The position numbers and the translations under genes are program-made. A DNA stretch of 64,000 bases from Ascaphus truei (taxonomy: Eukaryota; Chordata; Amphibia; Anura; Ascaphidae): the NCBI GenBank assembly GCA_036426205.1, contig CM071579.1, positions 19,041,480 to 19,105,479 of the forward strand. The letters are read 5' to 3'. This document shows, in pieces, positions 41,166 to 51,720 of this stretch. The notes under the pieces were generated by a model. It was not told where the DNA came from. It saw only the letters and a program-made list of their open reading frames with translations, and ran no database searches. Each line of letters starts with the position of its first letter. Position 1 is the first letter of the stretch.

Positions 41166-41850
41166 CATATTTTGGGTCCGGCCTTACCTTCAGCAGGGCT
41201 CAAGGTGGCACAGGGGCCCCTCCTCCATCGTCATGACGTCCCGGCAACGCGTCACTGCAGAAGGAAGGCCGCTTCGAATAAGGTAAGACCCCCTTCTGCG
41301 CTTGCGCACAAACGCTTGCCCCTCTCCCACACTACCTCTTACCTCCCGCATCTATACACACACAACTACCTGTCTTGGGGTGAGCAGCGGTGCGGTCCTA
41401 CACCGGTTCGAGGACTCCCCAGCTCTCTCCTCCGGCTCTCCCCTTTCCTGTCGGACGGAATTTGGATCCCGGTGCCAACAGGAGGAGGGAGAGAGGGGTC
41501 CCCTGAAAGGCGTGGGGGCCCAAGGCAACCGCCTTGCCCTAAAGCAGACATTATTACTCCCACTACGGCATTGCAGCGAGACACACACAAAGTGCCACAT
41601 TTAAAAGAATTGGCTGCATATGGATGGGGTTGGGGGAAGGGGCGTGGCCAGCCACGCGGTTGTACCTGCTGGCGCGTGCGAGTGATTGCCCATTCTGGAT
41701 TAAGTCCTTGGATCCAGGGAGTAGCAGTGGACGGCCGCCACGTGGTTTGTCCTACGGAACAGGGATTGTTGGACTTTCGACCTCTATATGACCCAGGGTG
41801 GTCCCAATGCCCAAAACCTACCTATTTTTGTAAGTGCTACTAAATGTTTT
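41166..41850. repeat. Unassigned GC-rich dispersed-repeat-like block
   Basis: It contains GTCATGACGTCCCGGCAACG and a splice-donor-like AAGGTAAGACC near 41280. A 223-codon plus frame (41172-41843) is open but has proline/arginine-rich, GC-driven composition, and a 100-codon frame overlaps it on the same strand. I do not consider it coding. Confidence 0.35.
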
Positions 41851-43970
41851 TTTATAATTTCTGTTTATAAAGCAACCTGTGCTATTTTGTTGTGTCCTCT
41901 CTTCCATATCTGGGATATCTCCTCCTGGGATCTGCTACCCGAGTTGGTTACTCTAAAAACTACAAGGCTCCAACTGCTCATATAAAATGGGAGAAGGAAT
42001 ACATCAGTATACTGGCTAGGAAAGATTTCCTCATTTGCATACTCTGTTGCACTATTGCGTTTTTTTCTCTTTACAATATATATACCTGGATGTGAGTGCG
42101 CATTTGATTACCTGCCCCATAATATTCACCAACAAATGTCCAACATTTCTAACCCCCCAAATCAAAAAAGTTCCCAGGTGTTCCTCATAGGTAATCTTCC
42201 AGGTTCCCTCCTTCCTCCTCTGTCGATCTGGCAGTCACGTGATGCACTCTGCTTGCGTGTGACGACATCGCGGCATCCTTCTCGCACCGTGGATTGGTCA
42301 GCTCCTGATCCTGAAGTCCCGCTATGCTTCGTCCTGCGTCTGACGTCACTCCACTATACGCGTTCCGTCTGGGTCTCCTGCAGTGGGGCATTTCATCCCC
42401 TCATCCACTGCGCATGTGTTGTGCTCCTTGTGCATTCCTTAGACAGCCGTGTGTCATTTCTTTCTGCAAGCATCTCATTCTGTCTCCTGCGAGGGGGGTC
42501 AGGCAGGATTTCGATTACATCTTGTCCCTTTCTCATGGTGCAATCAGTGGAATGTTAACCTAGTTCTATTGAGAACTACATAAACCCAAGTGAAAAAAAT
42601 AATAAATGATTGTTTAAAAAATGGAAGCTATGTCTCATATATTAATCCATAATAACAAATCTCATATTAATGAGGAGAGTCATTTTATTCATTTTCCAGA
42701 TTTCTACTGACCTCATAATTCTATATTTTTGTCAGATCAGATCAAAGACACAAATCAGCACCAGCAGCATATATTCGATCTGTGGGTAGAGCAGAAGCAT
42801 ATATACAGTATCTGTTATATCTCTCCCATATGATCTGTTTTTCAGAAAACAGGTAAGGGACATAAAATCATTGAGGCCCTTGGGAAATACTGTGCCCCTT
42901 GTTGTGCTTTACGTGTGGTATGGGCGGTGTTTGCGGTGATGGTCGGGTTCCCCTTGGAGATTGTCTAGTGTGGGTTGCCGGACTATTGAACACTATCTCC
43001 AGCCACTCCATACGGGTACGCTGCCTTGCGCAAACCCAGAAGCGGCTGTGAGGGCTTGCATATCACGCGACGTGAGGTCTCCGCTGTTCCCAGAGCCCGG
43101 GAACACAAACCTCTGTCAGCAGATCACCACCGAGCCAAACACCAATACAGCGGGGCAACAGAGAGATTTAACCGCATCAGATGTTTTAAACAGCAGATTT
43201 CTAATGTGTAAGTCACTATATACATTTGTGTGACTGTTGATTACATATCTTTCTCCATCGGTGCGCCTTGTGTTTTCTTTAACTCATTCATGACTGCATT
43301 TTCCTTAAAATGGAAAACTGGGACTGGAACCCCTACAGTAAAAAGAGTTGTCGCGTGTACCCCAACCAAACACTTAAAAATGTACTTTATAAATTCAAAG
43401 TGTAAGGTGGGGGGGGGGGGGGGAACAAAAGATGTGCTAAAAACAACCCTAAAAATGTGTTTGTGTTTTTCAAACAAGAAAATTACTCCAGTTCATGGGA
43501 AATACCCAAATTTTCCTAATTTAGCAAAGCCGAGCCAAAGATATAAAAGTGTCGATCGGACGAGAGACGATCCGGGTGTGGCCGACGCCATGGAACCTTC
43601 TGGGGAAAGATCGCACAAGCTGTCAGAGAAAACCTGGAACCCTCGCCTGCAAATCACACTCAATAATATAACGATCACTTGACACAGCTGAACACAAAAA
43701 TACTGTATTGCGGAACGAGCAGCAACATAGAGAGGCTGTGGAAGGTAAGGCCTTGGGAAGTCTGCTATTGGCGTTAAGCATAAACAAGATGAAAGGCAAA
43801 CGTTTGGGAAACCTCTGTGGAAGAACTTACCGGCATATAAACTGGCTTTCGTGAAGACATCAAAGGCGAGGAGCTTCATATCTTTGTGGCTAAAGGCCTA
43901 TCGTTGGCTTTGAGGTGAGACCCCTAAAAACTACACCTGTACCTTGGCCAGGAAAGAAAATTGACACGGG
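41851..43970. other. No recognisable feature; poly-G run
   Basis: Mixed sequence with moderately CpG-rich patches at 42230-42370 and 42990-43100 and a G run at about 43408-43423. Frames on opposite strands overlap (42055-42563) and match nothing. Confidence 0.5.
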
Positions 43971-43972
43971 CG

Positions 43973-44830
43973 TATGTATGTCTTTATTTATATAGCGCCA
44001 TTAAGGTACATAGCGCTTCACAGCAGTAATACATGTGACATAATTATATAAATAAAAAGTAAACACATAAAGGGGAGACGTGCTTCAGACATAAAAGTAA
44101 CATTTAGGAAAAGGAGTCCCTGCTCTGAAGAGCTTACAATCTAATTGGTTGGTAGGAAGAACGTAAAGAGACAGTAGGAGGGCGTTCTGGTAAGTGCGTC
44201 TGCAAGGGGCCATGGTCGATGTATGAGGTGTAAATTATCAGCCATGGAGCTACTCATATGCTTCGTTAAGCAGGAGGGTTTTAAGATGGGTCTTAAAGGT
44301 GGATAGAGAGGGTGCTAGTTGGGTATTGAGGGGAAGGACATTCCAGAGGTGCGGGGCAGTCAGTGAGAGAGGTTTAAGGTGGGAGAGGGCTTTAGATACA
44401 AAGGGGGTAGAGAGAAGACAACCTTGAGCAGAACACAAGAGACGGGATGGTGCATAACGAGAAATTAGGGCTGAGATGTAAGGAGGGGCAGAAGAGTGTA
44501 AAGCTTTAAAAGTGAGGAGCAGAATTGAGTGTGAGATGCGGGATTTGATAGGAAGCCAGGAGAGGGATTTCAGCAGGGGAGACGACGAGACAGATTTAGG
44601 AAAGAGTAGAGTGATTCTGGCTGCAGCGTTTAGGATAGATTGTAGGGGAGACAGCTGAGAGGGAGGAAGGCCGGACAGCAGGAGGTTACAGTAGTCGAGA
44701 CGGGATAGTATGAGGGTCTGTGTCAGAGTCAGAGCGTCTAACAGAAAATCCAGCTCCCAAGCCAAGAGTGGATTATTGCCTGCTGAGGTTGCAGAAACTA
44801 GGCACGACTTTGCAGCAAACGTATTCAATC
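43973..44830 (-). mobile_element. LINE 3' end with open RT C-terminus (L2/CR1-like)
   Basis: The minus frame 44828-44250 (192 codons, uninterrupted) contains SRLDYCNLLLSGLP, LQSILNAAARI, LKSLSWLPIKSRI, and near the end APHLWNVLPLN and STFKTHLKTLLLNEAYE. These are the ordered C-terminal motifs of L2/CR1-type LINE reverse transcriptases. The 3' UTR carries AGAGCTTACAATCTAATTGG on the plus strand and ends in a GCGCTATATAAATAAAGACA-like tail on the minus strand. The insertion is 5' truncated but recent enough to remain open, and it lacks the catalytic palm. Confidence 0.88.
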
Positions 44831-45193
44831 CTGTACAAACCAGTCCAAAGATTCACACTGCTATTCCCAGCAGGGATGAGGCTTTTTACAAGTAATGGCT
44901 TTAAATACTTGGAATCACCCCATGCTGCGGAAAACTTTATGAACACTGGAAGCTTAAAGAAGAAGGACACAGGCGACAATGAACCTGCTAAAAGCCTACC
45001 TCATCTTGTATGGAATTCCCTTTGATTAGACAAAAATAGTGTGTAGTTGGGAGTGCTCACAGCTTGCCAAGAGTTCACCACCGCCCGAGTAAGCCTGAAC
45101 ACGACACCAGGGCAGGGATTATAGCATTAACCACTGAAAGCATCCTATTGGGAACTCCCAATCTGATTACTAAAAATTGTCCGTTTTCTTTTC
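44831..45193. other. No recognisable feature
   Basis: Unassigned sequence between the LINE and a MITE. Confidence 0.5.
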
Positions 45194-45201
45194 CTCTGTA
45201 G

Positions 45202-45384
45202 CAGGGGCAGCCAAGACCAGTCCTCAATGGCCACCAACAGGTCAGGTTTTCAGGATATCCCAGTTTCAGCACAGGTGGCTCAACCACGGGCTCAGTCGAA
45301 GACTGCACCAAGTGTGCTGAAGCAGGGATATCCTGAAAACCTGACCTGTTGGTGGCCCTTGAAGACTGGAGTTGCCCACCCCTG
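45202..45384. mobile_element. hAT-like palindromic MITE, full length
   Basis: CAGGGGCAGCCAAGACCAGT at the left and GGAGTTGCCCACCCCTG at the right. CTCTGTAG (45194-45201) and CACTATAG (45385-45392) match at 6 of 8 bases. At 183 bp it is close to the family core length. Confidence 0.85.
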
Positions 45385-45616
45385 CACTATAGTGTTCACT
45401 TATTTTTCCTTTTTTTCACTGTTGCTTCTGTATGGAAAATTTAAACATATGCTTACTAAAAAGCGATTTAATAGATAAATAAATCTCGAGAAATAAAACG
45501 GTTTATTTATGACATTTGACAAATATACTTGTTGGAACACCGTAAGCAAGTTGTGAAGATTTACAAAACATAAGGCAAGTGTAAAAAGGTGCTTAAAAAA
45601 AATCTTTAGTGACTAT

Positions 45617-46565
45617 GGGCCTCATGCAGAGAGCATAGAATTTTAAAATTGGCGAATTTCATAAAAAGTAGCTTTTTTGGAGAGTTTTATTCTCCATATG
45701 CAGAAAAGTGCGAATTCTGCTATGTTTAACATGGATGCGTGTGGCGAGTTTAAATGGGAAAGATGCGCGCTTCAGAAACGTGTAAAAACAAATTCGCGCC
45801 TTTTTTTCCCCCTTTACTATAGGCGGCGAGCGCCATCTTTTCCTGGCGCGGCAAAAATGCGAAAACAGCCGCTACATGCCGTTCGCACCTCTCTGCATTC
45901 GGAGAGTTTTAAAAATGGCGAGATGGAGGTTCTCGCCAGCCGCGAGGCGAGTTTTAGACATAGGGCCTCATGCAGAGAGCATCGTTATTTCGAAATTCGC
46001 CATTTTTTGTACAATTTCGCGCAGAAACCGGCAGAAAATGGCGAGTTACGAAAAACGCGCCATTTTGTTTTTTCTATTGCTAAAACTCGCCTCGCGGCTG
46101 GCGAGAACCTCCATCTCGCCATTTTTAAAACTCTCCGAATGCAGAGAGGTGCGAACGGCATGTAGCGGCTGTTCGCGCCAAGAAAATGGCGTGATTCTCG
46201 CATTTTTGCCGCGCCAGGAAAAGATGGCAAGATGGCGCTCGCCGCCTATATTAAAGGGGAAAAAAAAGGCGCAAATTTGTTTTTACACGTTTCTGAAGCG
46301 CGCATCTCGCCAATTTAAACTCGCCACACGCATCCATGTTAAACATAGCAGAATTCGCACTTTTCTGCATATGGAGAATAAAACTCTCCAAAAAAGCTAC
46401 TTTTTATGAAATTCGCCAATTTTAAAATTCTATGCTCTCTGCATGAGGCCCATAGGAAAAAAAATTGGCGCGTTTTTCGTAACTCGCCATTTTCTGCCGT
46501 TTTCTGCGCGAAATTGAACAAAAAATGGCGAGTTTTGAAATAACGATGCTCTCTGCATGAGGCCC
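45617..46565 (-). mobile_element. Harbinger-like MITE, outer copy (interrupted)
   Basis: Terminal GGGCCTCATGCAGAGAGCAT at 45617 and its inverse ending at 46565. TAT is repeated at 45614-45616 and 46566-46568. In the minus orientation, 46565-46455 is its first part and 45959-45617 its second, with the inner copy between. Same family as 7809-8240. Confidence 0.82.
45963..46451 (+). mobile_element. Harbinger-like MITE, inner copy
   Basis: A complete copy (489 bp) opposite in orientation to the outer one, with GGGCCTCATGCAGAGAGCAT and ATGCTCTCTGCATGAGGCCC at its ends and ATA at 45960-45962 and 46452-46454. Because outer and inner copies are inverted, about 345 bp of 45617-45959 can pair with 46071-46451. 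Confidence 0.85.
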
Positions 46566-46616
46566 TATGTCTAAGATTGAGAAGCGCAAACCTGAACCAT
46601 AGAAACACCAAGCAAT

Positions 46617-46706
46617 GATAGACTGAGCCACCTGTGCTGAAGCAGGGATATCCTGAAAACCTGACCTATTGGTGACCTTTGAGGACTGAATTTGGCCACT
46701 CGTGGA
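46617..46706. mobile_element. hAT-like MITE, right half only
   Basis: GACTGAGCCACCTGTGCTGA, then GGGATATCCTGAAAACCTGA, ending in GGCCACTCGTGG. The left half is absent. Confidence 0.8.
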
Positions 46707-47914
46707 AAGGACCCAGATTGACCTCAGAAGAGAACCATGAGGTCTACTGCAAGTTTACTACTTAAATAGCATTAAGTACATTATTGAACGTTTCTAATAG
46801 CTTTAGCAGCTGTTTGTTGTTAAAAGGTTTTGGTAATCATTTTGTCTTTCAATAATGGTGCATTCAGCTGACAATTCAACATCTAGACATTTTAAGGCTC
46901 AGAAAAGTAATAATGAAACAATTACACTAGCTCTTAACGGTTTACATTCATGTTGACGTAAGTGGAGAGAGGGATCCAGATGTAATTTACCGTTACACAA
47001 AAATGGCATTGATGATGTGATTGATGTTAAGTGAAGAGCTTCAGGCCAGGCCTATGTGCTATATCTTAATAAAGTGTCAGCCATGTTTTGTTTTTGTTTT
47101 AATAGATGCAAGTAGTCGATTACCTTTTAAAGGAAATGTAATTACCGAAGCTGCCAATCGATCCGTTCTCCCGGTGATCAATCAGCAAAAGGTTCTGCTT
47201 GCCAGGGCACGCAATATGGCCACCTATTTCAAAAGAGGAAGTTGTGTGGAATTCAAAATGGTTGCTATAGCGACCCAAGAAGGCTTATTACATCCAACTG
47301 TGAAAAATCCAGGTTAAAAAAGAAACTGGGATCACCCTCTGCCCTGCATCTGTTTTGTGTCCCGTCTTCTGGATTTTTACTTTGTGTAACTCCATATTCC
47401 CAATAAAAGATGTGAGAACTTTCCGGAACAGTTTCCAAAACACAGACAAATATGCAGTTTCTTGCGAACTATTTTGGCTGGAAAAATAAATAAAAAAATA
47501 GCAAGAGTCGGCCAAAATAAGGTGACATGTCCAGCCTGCGGATCACATTGATTGAATGACTGTGGAATTCTTTTCTTTTTAACACCATTTCCGGTGAAAA
47601 TTACGACATTCTGCCACGTTCACCAAACGTTACAAAATATTATACTGTAATAATACGGTGAAATGTTGCCTTTTTTTGTGTGCAAATTTCGAACATTGGT
47701 TAAAAAGAAATTGTGAACATTTAGCAACATTTGCAAACTGGAACACGACCTGTTCATTCATCTCTATTCCCAGTTTACGCTGTCTAAATTTTTTTTTAAA
47801 TATATACGTATATTACATAATCATAGCGTTTTGCATTCTTAACTGAAAAAAAAAGTTAAGAGGCATTGCATTGCATTTAAGACATTAATATTTGACAAAT
47901 GTACTTTATATATC
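46707..47914. other. No recognisable feature
   Basis: AT-rich unassigned sequence. The 98-codon frame 47021-47317 shows no domain. Confidence 0.5.
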
Positions 47915-47922
47915 ATCTAGAA

Positions 47923-48119
47923 CAGGGGGGCTGAACTCCAGTCCTCAAGACCCCCCCCCCCCCCTTCCCCAACAGGTCAGGTTTTAAGGATATCCCTGCT
48001 TCAGCACAGGTGGATCAATCAGTGGCTCAGTCGAAGACTGCACCACCTGTGTGGAAGCAGGGATATCCTGAAAACCTGACCTGTTGGGGAGTCTTGAGGA
48101 CTGTAGTTGAGCACTCCTG
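47923..48119. mobile_element. hAT-like palindromic MITE, full length
   Basis: CAGGGGGGCTGAACTCCAGT at the left and TAGTTGAGCACTCCTG at the right. ATCTAGAA (47915-47922) and ATCTAGAG (48120-48127) differ at one base, the clearest 8-bp duplication of the family here. Confidence 0.92.
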
Positions 48120-48127
48120 ATCTAGAG

Positions 48128-48668
48128 GAAACTTGTAAGGTCCCAAAGGTTTATCTATCTATCTATCTATCTATCCATATACATATTAAGATCTGTAATG
48201 TTGATCATGGTGGAGTTTATAGAGCCTGTAACAACCCCACATTTTGGAGCAAGAGCCCACGAAGACTTTGTTTACGGCTAGGAATAGAACAGTTCGTTTG
48301 ATATTGAAACATCTGTGAAAAATGAACAGAAAACAAATACAAAGTATATCCGAAGAACCTAATAATGTGGGTTTATAACAAGTACCCTCCAGCAACAAAG
48401 GGGTTTAAAGATTAAGAAGCAAAAATCAAACAGGAGTAATAATTAAGGGATTCGCAGTTTATGCAATTTTAAAAACTTGATTAAATATTTAGAATAGGAA
48501 AAAACCGAGAGGATGGAAAGGTTGTCTGGGGGTGATTTCTGTTTGATGTAATATTAAAAACAAACTTAAGATGGACTTATTAATTTCTCGTCATTAATTG
48601 AATCAGACAATAAAACCACATCCTCCAAGGGGACCAGTCATTTTACCATTTTATAGTGTTACCGTGTA
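48128..48668. other. No gene; (TATC)6 microsatellite
   Basis: The TATC tetranucleotide is repeated about six times at 48152-48175. The rest is AT-rich and unassigned. Confidence 0.7.
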
Positions 48669-48676
48669 GGTTATAT

Positions 48677-48862
48677 CAGGGGTGGCAACCTCCAGTCCTC
48701 AAAGGCCACCAACAGGTCAGGTTTTCAGGATATCCCTGCTTCAGCACAGGTAATGCTTAAGCCACTGATTCAATCAAAGTCTGAGCCACCTGTGCTGAAG
48801 CAGGGATATCCTGAAATCCTGACCTGTTGGTGGCCCTTGAGGACTTGAGTTGGCTACCCCTG
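48677..48862. mobile_element. hAT-like palindromic MITE, full length
   Basis: CAGGGGTGGCAACCTCCAGT at the left and GAGTTGGCTACCCCTG at the right. GGTTATAT (48669-48676) and GTGTATAT (48863-48870) match at 6 of 8 bases. Confidence 0.87.
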
Positions 48863-48870
48863 GTGTATAT

Positions 48871-49380
48871 TATATAATTCTAGCAAGACATGGTCCCAGT
48901 TAAAGGTCTGAAGTGCACAGGCCACACATTAAAACAAAACTACAGATGTGACATCTACACGTCCCGAGCAGCGGCTGAAGAAACAAAAAGCTTGCATGCC
49001 CCCCCCCCACCCAACCGATACTCCTCCGACGCAGATGCAGATTGCCGCGGTGCCAGACGCAGTAAGGCTTGCTACCTCTGTATATCCCTCACTGTGCCCA
49101 AAGCAAGCCACACTCTGATGTAACAGAATATTATCTCAAAGTGACAGCCACGAAATGATGCCGTGCGATAAACCCAAGATCATGCTTAAAGATCAGAGAA
49201 ACAAAACTATATTTCAAGGGACATCCATGACATCGGTTATATATCATCATACAAATTGTTTCAATGTGTTGTGTTATTACACCACATTAATCATTTTGCT
49301 CCAATATTTCGTTCACTCCGGGGAAATATAGTGACTAAATCGATCAATTGTTTTGCTTTAACAATATTTTGTCTCTTCAT
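48871..49380. other. No recognisable feature
   Basis: Unassigned sequence. Confidence 0.5.
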
Positions 49381-49383
49381 CCA

Positions 49384-49640
49384 GCCAGCCAACTAACCTG
49401 AACTAGCAGCTGATTGATTGGTATCCAAATATCAAGTACTTTCGGTTCTTTGTGGAGCATCCGTGAAGCTGCTTCAGAATTTCCATCCTCAATGTCACCG
49501 GTTTCAGGTTTGCTGGCAGTTTTCCTTTTCATCACACAATACAAAAAGGCATTTCTGATCTATAATTTCTCCAGTTACGTTTAGGAGAAAGTGTTGCAAA
49601 CTGCATATCTTTGTCTCGTAGGCACTTTGTACTCAGGAAA
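49384..49640 (-). other. Exon-like open stretch, unassigned
   Basis: On the minus strand a frame reads VMKRKTASKPETGDIEDG, then SEAASRMLHKEPK, then VLDIWIPINQLLVQ, and meets CAGGTTAGT, a plausible splice donor, near 49395. An adjacent frame upstream reads MQFATLSPKRNWRNYRSEM. The composition is protein-like and free of low complexity, but the two frames differ and I recognise no family, so this could be chance or a decayed exon. Confidence 0.18.
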
Positions 49641-50061
49641 CTGCAGAAACCCAATTGCAACCAATCTTTTCTCTTCACCAATCAGGTCCCATTAAATGTA
49701 AGCAGTTTTAATCTTGAGGGGGATAGTAAGATTTGGTGTAAATAATACAGATGTTGCTTGGGCAGGGTCTTTCATCAATCTGGAGTGATACATGAACACA
49801 GAATCCTGTGAAGAGTTTAAGTTATATTGTGGCATGTGGATTTAATATTGTGTCTCACAGCACAAGTGTTCCCCTATACATACACTATAAGCTTTTATCC
49901 TTTTGTGGTTCAAAGTTTTTGAGATCTGATATGCTGCTGGTTACACGTCACAGAGACAGGGTAGGCATGTTGGATTTGTGATAAGATAAGTAAGGTAGAG
50001 GTATTTGGATGGGTTTAAAGTTGAAGTGTTGCCATGTAAGTACTGCAGCTAAGGAACTAAG
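49641..50061. other. No recognisable feature
   Basis: Unassigned AT-rich sequence. Confidence 0.5.
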
Positions 50062-50069
50062 AGGATCAA

Positions 50070-50243
50070 CAGGGTTTTCCAAACCTCTCCTTGTGACCCC
50101 GCGGCCACACCAGGTTTCTGAGACAACCACCCAACATTCTATTAGTATGAAGAAGAAAAAAATCAAAGGGCATTCACCTGGATTGGTTATTCCCAAAACC
50201 TGGTGTGGCCGTGGGGTCAGGAGGAGAGGTTTGGAAAACACTG
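50070..50243. mobile_element. hAT-type MITE, palindromic
   Basis: CAGGGTTTTCCAAACCTCTC at the left and GAGAGGTTTGGAAAACACTG at the right. GGCCACACCAGGTTT and AAACCTGGTGTGGCC pair further in. The ends and 174-bp size fit a hAT-type MITE. A matching 8-bp duplication was not found. Confidence 0.75.
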
Positions 50244-50439
50244 CTCTAGAATGAACCTGGTTCCATAATAATGTGGGGATAGACTAAATTGTTGTTACTC
50301 ACGTCAGCGCGTTATGGTGGAATATTCTGTGATATTATTATTATCACTGCGTTCTGAGCAGCTGTAATAACCCTGGCTACATCTGTATTTAGAATATCCA
50401 AGTGATGTGTGTGGCGCACAGCAAACAAGGAACAGGTCA

Positions 50440-50560
50440 TGTGGCAAATAAAAAATAAATTTATTAAAGCTGCATTAAACAAACGGTGGAGGGAACACCA
50501 CTCCTACGCGTTTCGTGCTGTGAAGCACTTTATCAAGGAATACTCTTCAATCATTATGGG
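50440..50560 (-). repeat. GAAACGCGT repeat with perfect 5-bp hairpin
   Basis: Minus strand: CCTTGATAAA, then GTGCT (50528-50524), loop TCAC, AGCAC (50519-50515), then GAAACGCGTAGGAGTGGTGT. The hairpin is perfect and GAAAC abuts it. CTTGATAA in front resembles the CTGATGA element of a hammerhead core with two changes. An AATAAATTTATT stretch lies near 50450. Confidence 0.65.
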
Positions 50561-51340
50561 CCATCCTAAGAAAGAAGGAAAGTTATGATACGTTTTCCTC
50601 ATAACCCCAGGGAATTATTGAGCCAGGACATGGAAGATTGAGAATTATGTTATACTACATTTATATTTCCCCTGTGTGATCACCTCTTTATGGATGTATA
50701 TAAAGGACCTAGCATTTGAGCTCCTACTAATACACACATACATCTGTATTTATATTCCAATACAAATTAGTACAACAATGAATAATTTAAAATGACACCT
50801 CAAGTTATTGGTAAATGAAGATACTCCATGATCAACTTTTCAGAACCCCCTTTTTAACCTTGTAGGGGATCTTCAATATGCAATGTACATTGATCTACTC
50901 AGGATTTGCAGAATAGCTGAAGATTCTTAATCATGTGTGGTAAATAACACAGAAATTGCTGAACTGAAGTGTAAGAAATGAAAACTAAAATTAAGTCCAT
51001 CCATCATTTTCTATGAGCCATGAAGAAGAAAAACGACATAGCAGCGAGGATTATATTTAATGCTCCACATTTACGCTTCAAAAACATTTATTTTAGGAAA
51101 CTCATAAGCGCTTGTGCTATTTTCCATTACCTGCATTAGTGACCAAGGTATTCATTTTAATTCTAATTTGATTATCACCTGGTGATATTATGGCAGTGTA
51201 TTATAGACTCCGATGATGTTTGGGTTGCTGAAGCTTTTCTTGCAAATAAAATCAAATAAAATCCATCTTGCCATGGCCATCACATCCATAGAAAAATACA
51301 ACGGTTTAGTATTAAACTCCCGAAATAGATTTACAATGGA
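50561..51340. other. No recognisable feature
   Basis: AT-rich unassigned sequence. Confidence 0.5.
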
Positions 51341-51347
51341 ATCTTTG

Positions 51348-51515
51348 TACAGATGTAGCCAGCGTAATGGTCTTCGGTGCACTGAAGACTAAACGCTGCA
51401 GCGGGGGGTCCCATTCAGAAGCACCCCAGTTCCATGGCGGACACTGTTCCGGGGGCCGCAGACTTTTGTTTGTTCGTCCGCGGAGCCCGGGAAAATAAAT
51501 CTTGCTACATCTCTA
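51348..51515. mobile_element. TA-flanked MITE (ACAGATGTAGC family)
   Basis: TACAGATGTAGCCAG at the left and CTTGCTACATCTCTA at the right are inverted. TA is at both edges and the length is 168 bp. The interior GACACTGTTCCGGG then AGACTTTTGTTT matches 4742-4937. Confidence 0.8.
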
Positions 51516-51578
51516 CCTCTCTTATATGTCATTACTAAAAACATAAACTTTATTTTCTGTGGTAGCCAATGTGAAACC

Positions 51579-51720
51579 TACAGATGTAGCCGGTCGGCAT
51601 CATTACGCTCGTTAACGTGATGCGTTCCGTTAAACCAACCGCGTTATTTAACACAGCGTTCCTGAAACACAGTAACAGGTTCCTTTCCTTAACACCGGCA
51701 TTATTTTTCATGTTATTTGC
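51579..51720 (+). mobile_element. TA-flanked MITE, left end
   Basis: It starts TACAGATGTAGCCGG, the same terminus as above, then diverges into GTTAACGTGATGCGTTCCGT. No right terminus was identified. Confidence 0.5.

Noticed and set aside
41172..41843. 223-codon plus-strand gene
   Set aside because: No domain, GC-driven composition, overlapping open frames and repeat-like sequence. No splice or poly(A) support.
51588..51700. Palindromic CpG motif cluster as a regulatory site
   Set aside because: Better explained as the left end of another TA-flanked MITE.
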